From: Chloroflexota bacterium
Lineage (GTDB): Bacteria > Chloroflexota > Anaerolineae > Aggregatilineales > Phototrophicaceae
Length of the DNA stretch: 64,000 bases
Direction of reading: 5' to 3'
Assembly: GCA_026707745.1 (NCBI GenBank)
Contig: JAPOWG010000011.1
Span: forward strand, 124,001 to 188,000
A program made the position numbers and the translations under genes. Below are positions 62,306 through 64,000 of this stretch, piece after piece (within the stretch, counting starts at the first letter, position 1; the number at the start of each line of letters is the position of its first letter). The notes beneath the pieces were generated by a model. The model was not told the DNA's origin, searched no databases, and worked only from the letters and a program-made list of their open reading frames with translations.

Positions 62306-63070
62306 TCACTTGGTATTGATCATTTCCACGAGTTGTAGAGCGACTTCATAGACAGCTTGATTGCTGGCGTCCAGCGCGTTCTGTTCGTCTTGCGCGAGCG
62401 GATCCAGAAAACTTTTTCCCTGGATTAGATCGTCCCAGACCGCCAGCATAGATAGCGCTGGTACGCCGAAATAGCTGGCGGTCGCAAGTGTTGTCGCCGT
62501 TTCCATATCGACTGACAAGTAGCCCGCCTGGCGCCAGGTCTCGATTAGCCGCCGGTCTTGCGCGAAAATCGACGACCAGGTCAGATGTATGCCTTGATGT
62601 ACGTCGATACGGCGCTCAAGCATGGCGTTGCGTGCATTCTCCGACCAAAGAGCATCACTGTTTACCTCTTCCTGTCCCCCATAAAGATGCGCGACGCCGT
62701 CGCGAGCGATGGCGACGGTCGGCAGGATGATATCGCCCGGATTGAGTCCGGGCTGCAATCCGCCGCAGGTGCCGATTTGTATGGCTAGTCTTGCGCCGAT
62801 CAGGGAAAAAAGATGAATGATCTCGGCCGCGCGCGGCGCTCCGTAGGCGCAGCAATAGGCGACGCGCTTGCCTCTCCACTCCCCCGCAAAGATATCGGGA
62901 AAGCGAAGTTCTTCAACACCCGTCAGATAGGAAAGACGCCAATCATTACGCTGTTGCCGCCACCAGGAACCTTCCACGATCACGGCCTCCGGCGCCTCCG
63001 CTTCCGTCAACTGCAGGGCGGCAAGCCATTCAGCTTTAGAGATTTCCATGATCGATTTTGCCGTCGACAT
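62306..63070 (-). CDS. Nucleoside phosphorylase family protein
   Basis: This 254-residue protein matches the PNP/UDP phosphorylase fold: VAYCCAYGAPRAAEIIHLF, IQIGTCGGLQPGLNPGDIIL, the catalytic DMETA block in YLSVDMETATTLATAS, and VPALSMLAVWDDLIQG. It probably cleaves a purine or pyrimidine nucleoside with phosphate. The base specificity cannot be told. The ATG at 63070 lacks a strong ribosome site, so a start at 63049 is possible. It opens the minus-strand run 63.1-58.3 kb. Confidence 0.85.
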   Translation of the reverse strand: MSTAKSIMEISKAEWLAALQLTEAEAPEAVIVEGSWWRQQRNDWRLSYLTGVEELRFPDIFAGEWRGKRVAYCCAYGAPRAAEIIHLFSLIGARLAIQIGTCGGLQPGLNPGDIILPTVAIARDGVAHLYGGQEEVNSDALWSENARNAMLERRIDVHQGIHLTWSSIFAQDRRLIETWRQAGYLSVDMETATTLATASYFGVPALSMLAVWDDLIQGKSFLDPLAQDEQNALDASNQAVYEVALQLVEMINTK

Positions 63071-63314
63071 AACCGTAGATCCTGTACTTGTCGTAACCGG
63101 AATTATGTCTGAGGCTCGATAGAATGCTATCCCTAATAGGTCGCGCGCAGCGACAGTGACGGCAATGTAGCGGCGGTCAATGGAGACGCAGCAACCTTTG
63201 TGTTAGAATACGACTTGGCGCATATGCGCAAATGGATGTCCGGTTCGCTGTCATGCGGCGAGTCTCCGTCCGCAGAAATGGGGCAGATTTATTCGACTAG
63301 GTGAGGAGTTGATC

Positions 63315-64000
63315 ATGTTTAGATATAGAGTATTGGTATTTATTTTGCTTTGTCTAATTCTGTTGCCAATGTCTATGGTCGCGGCAGATGACATGGAAGG
63401 TCCGCCCGGGTTCGATAGCTGGGACGCGGTGTTGGAAGAAGCGCGCGGCCAAACGCTCAATTGGCATATGTGGGGCGGTTCCGACGCCTGGAACAGTTTC
63501 GTTGATATTGTTTATGGCGGCGAGTTGATGGAGAACTACGGTGTCACGTTGAACCGGGTCCCATTGGCCGATACGGTTGATGCGGTCAATCAGGTCTTAA
63601 GTGAAGAAGAAGCGGGCGTCGCGCACGATGCGGGGTCGATTGACCTGATCTGGATCAACGGCGAGAACTTCAAGACGCTCAAGCAGGCGGGCTTGCTCTA
63701 TGGACCCTGGACTCTAAACGTACCCAATAGCAAGTACTTGGATTGGGAAAACGGCGGCTTCTTGCTCGATTTTGGCGAGCCGATCGATTATTCCGAGCAG
63801 CCCTGGGCGGCGGGCGCATTCCAATGGATCTATGATACCGCCAGGATGGACGCCGAAGATTTGCCGCGGAGCTATGCGGAATTGGGCGAGTGGATCGCCG
63901 CGAATCCTGGACGCTTCACGTATGTGGCGCCGGGACCGGGCGCCTTCCAGGGCACGAGAATCGTCAAGCAATTGATGTATGAACTTTGTGGCGGTCCAGA
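63315..64000 (+). CDS. YnjB-like ABC substrate-binding protein (cut by window end)
   Basis: The gene starts at 63315 with GAGGAG 6 nt upstream and is open to the last base. A signal peptide (MFRYRVLVFILLCLILLP, cleavage after VAA) precedes GQTLNWHMWGGSDAWN, then EEAGVAHDAGSIDLIWINGE, NFKTLKQAGLLYGPW and YSEQPWAAGAFQWIYD. These match the YnjB group of ABC binding proteins, whose substrate is unsettled. The permease and ATPase genes would lie beyond the window. Confidence 0.88.
   Translation, partial: MFRYRVLVFILLCLILLPMSMVAADDMEGPPGFDSWDAVLEEARGQTLNWHMWGGSDAWNSFVDIVYGGELMENYGVTLNRVPLADTVDAVNQVLSEEEAGVAHDAGSIDLIWINGENFKTLKQAGLLYGPWTLNVPNSKYLDWENGGFLLDFGEPIDYSEQPWAAGAFQWIYDTARMDAEDLPRSYAELGEWIAANPGRFTYVAPGPGAFQGTRIVKQLMYELCGGP

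Overview
The window (about 56% GC by eye) is chromosomal DNA of a free-living or symbiotic bacterium. Housekeeping genes dominate, with small accessory loci between them. Chloroflexota is the best guess. This is an inference from the rpoC that stands apart from rpoB and carries a long coiled-coil insertion, the mannosyltransferase-type membrane protein paired with a glycoside hydrolase lipoprotein, MoaD-MoaE fused in one chain, a SUV3-like helicase, and many carbohydrate-type ABC binding proteins. No 16S rRNA or other decisive marker lies in the window. I saw no tRNA, rRNA, CRISPR array, prophage or transposase gene.

Layout. 0-6.6 kb: end of an S1-domain protein, VKOR, moeA, a sugar-type ABC importer (binding protein and two permeases, no ATPase) and a secreted alpha/beta hydrolase. 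6.8-24.4 kb: information-processing core: rpoC with its own promoter, a membrane glycosyltransferase with a glycoside hydrolase lipoprotein, a gyrA/parC-type topoisomerase gene with a structured leader, a QTMAN-like glycosyltransferase, relA/spoT, prfB, a TrmH-type methyltransferase and ftsY. 24.6-32.4 kb: FHA-wHTH regulator plus HNH nuclease, SUV3-like helicase, rnc, and a minus-strand series yraN-miaA-hypothetical-moaC-moaD/E. 32.7-42.9 kb: membrane pyrophosphatase, MaoC-like protein, an SRPBCC gene with a broken oxidoreductase behind it, a compact pyrBCDEF operon and formate-tetrahydrofolate ligase. 43.2-53.4 kb: MFS transporter, glgB, an HTH protein with an acidic repeat tail, dinB and a heterodimeric ABC exporter. 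53.7-64 kb: isomerase/epimerase, Ldh-type dehydrogenase and a selenoprotein related to iodothyronine deiodinases, then a phosphodiester glycosidase-like protein, HtrA protease, M24 peptidase, ANKH/MATE-like transporter, nucleoside phosphorylase and the start of a YnjB-like binding protein.

The main discovery is at 55496-56254. Two apparently separate open reading frames are one gene in the same frame, split only by a TGA where deiodinases carry selenocysteine (FGSFT-Sec-PYC). A perfect 6-bp stem with a 5-nt G-rich loop starts 10 nt after that TGA, as expected for a bacterial SECIS element. It is the last gene of a three-gene plus-strand cluster with an isomerase and a dehydrogenase.

The second discovery is a set of dispersed intergenic repeats. 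A family of about 90-105 bp occurs four times. One copy lies in frame inside the central loop of the MFS transporter, and another supplies the C-terminal tail of MoaC in a different reading frame, which shows that the element is non-coding in origin and is domesticated into proteins. Two further modules and a GGGCGA-type hairpin family are shuffled around it in the intergenic regions near 48.2 kb and 58.0 kb.
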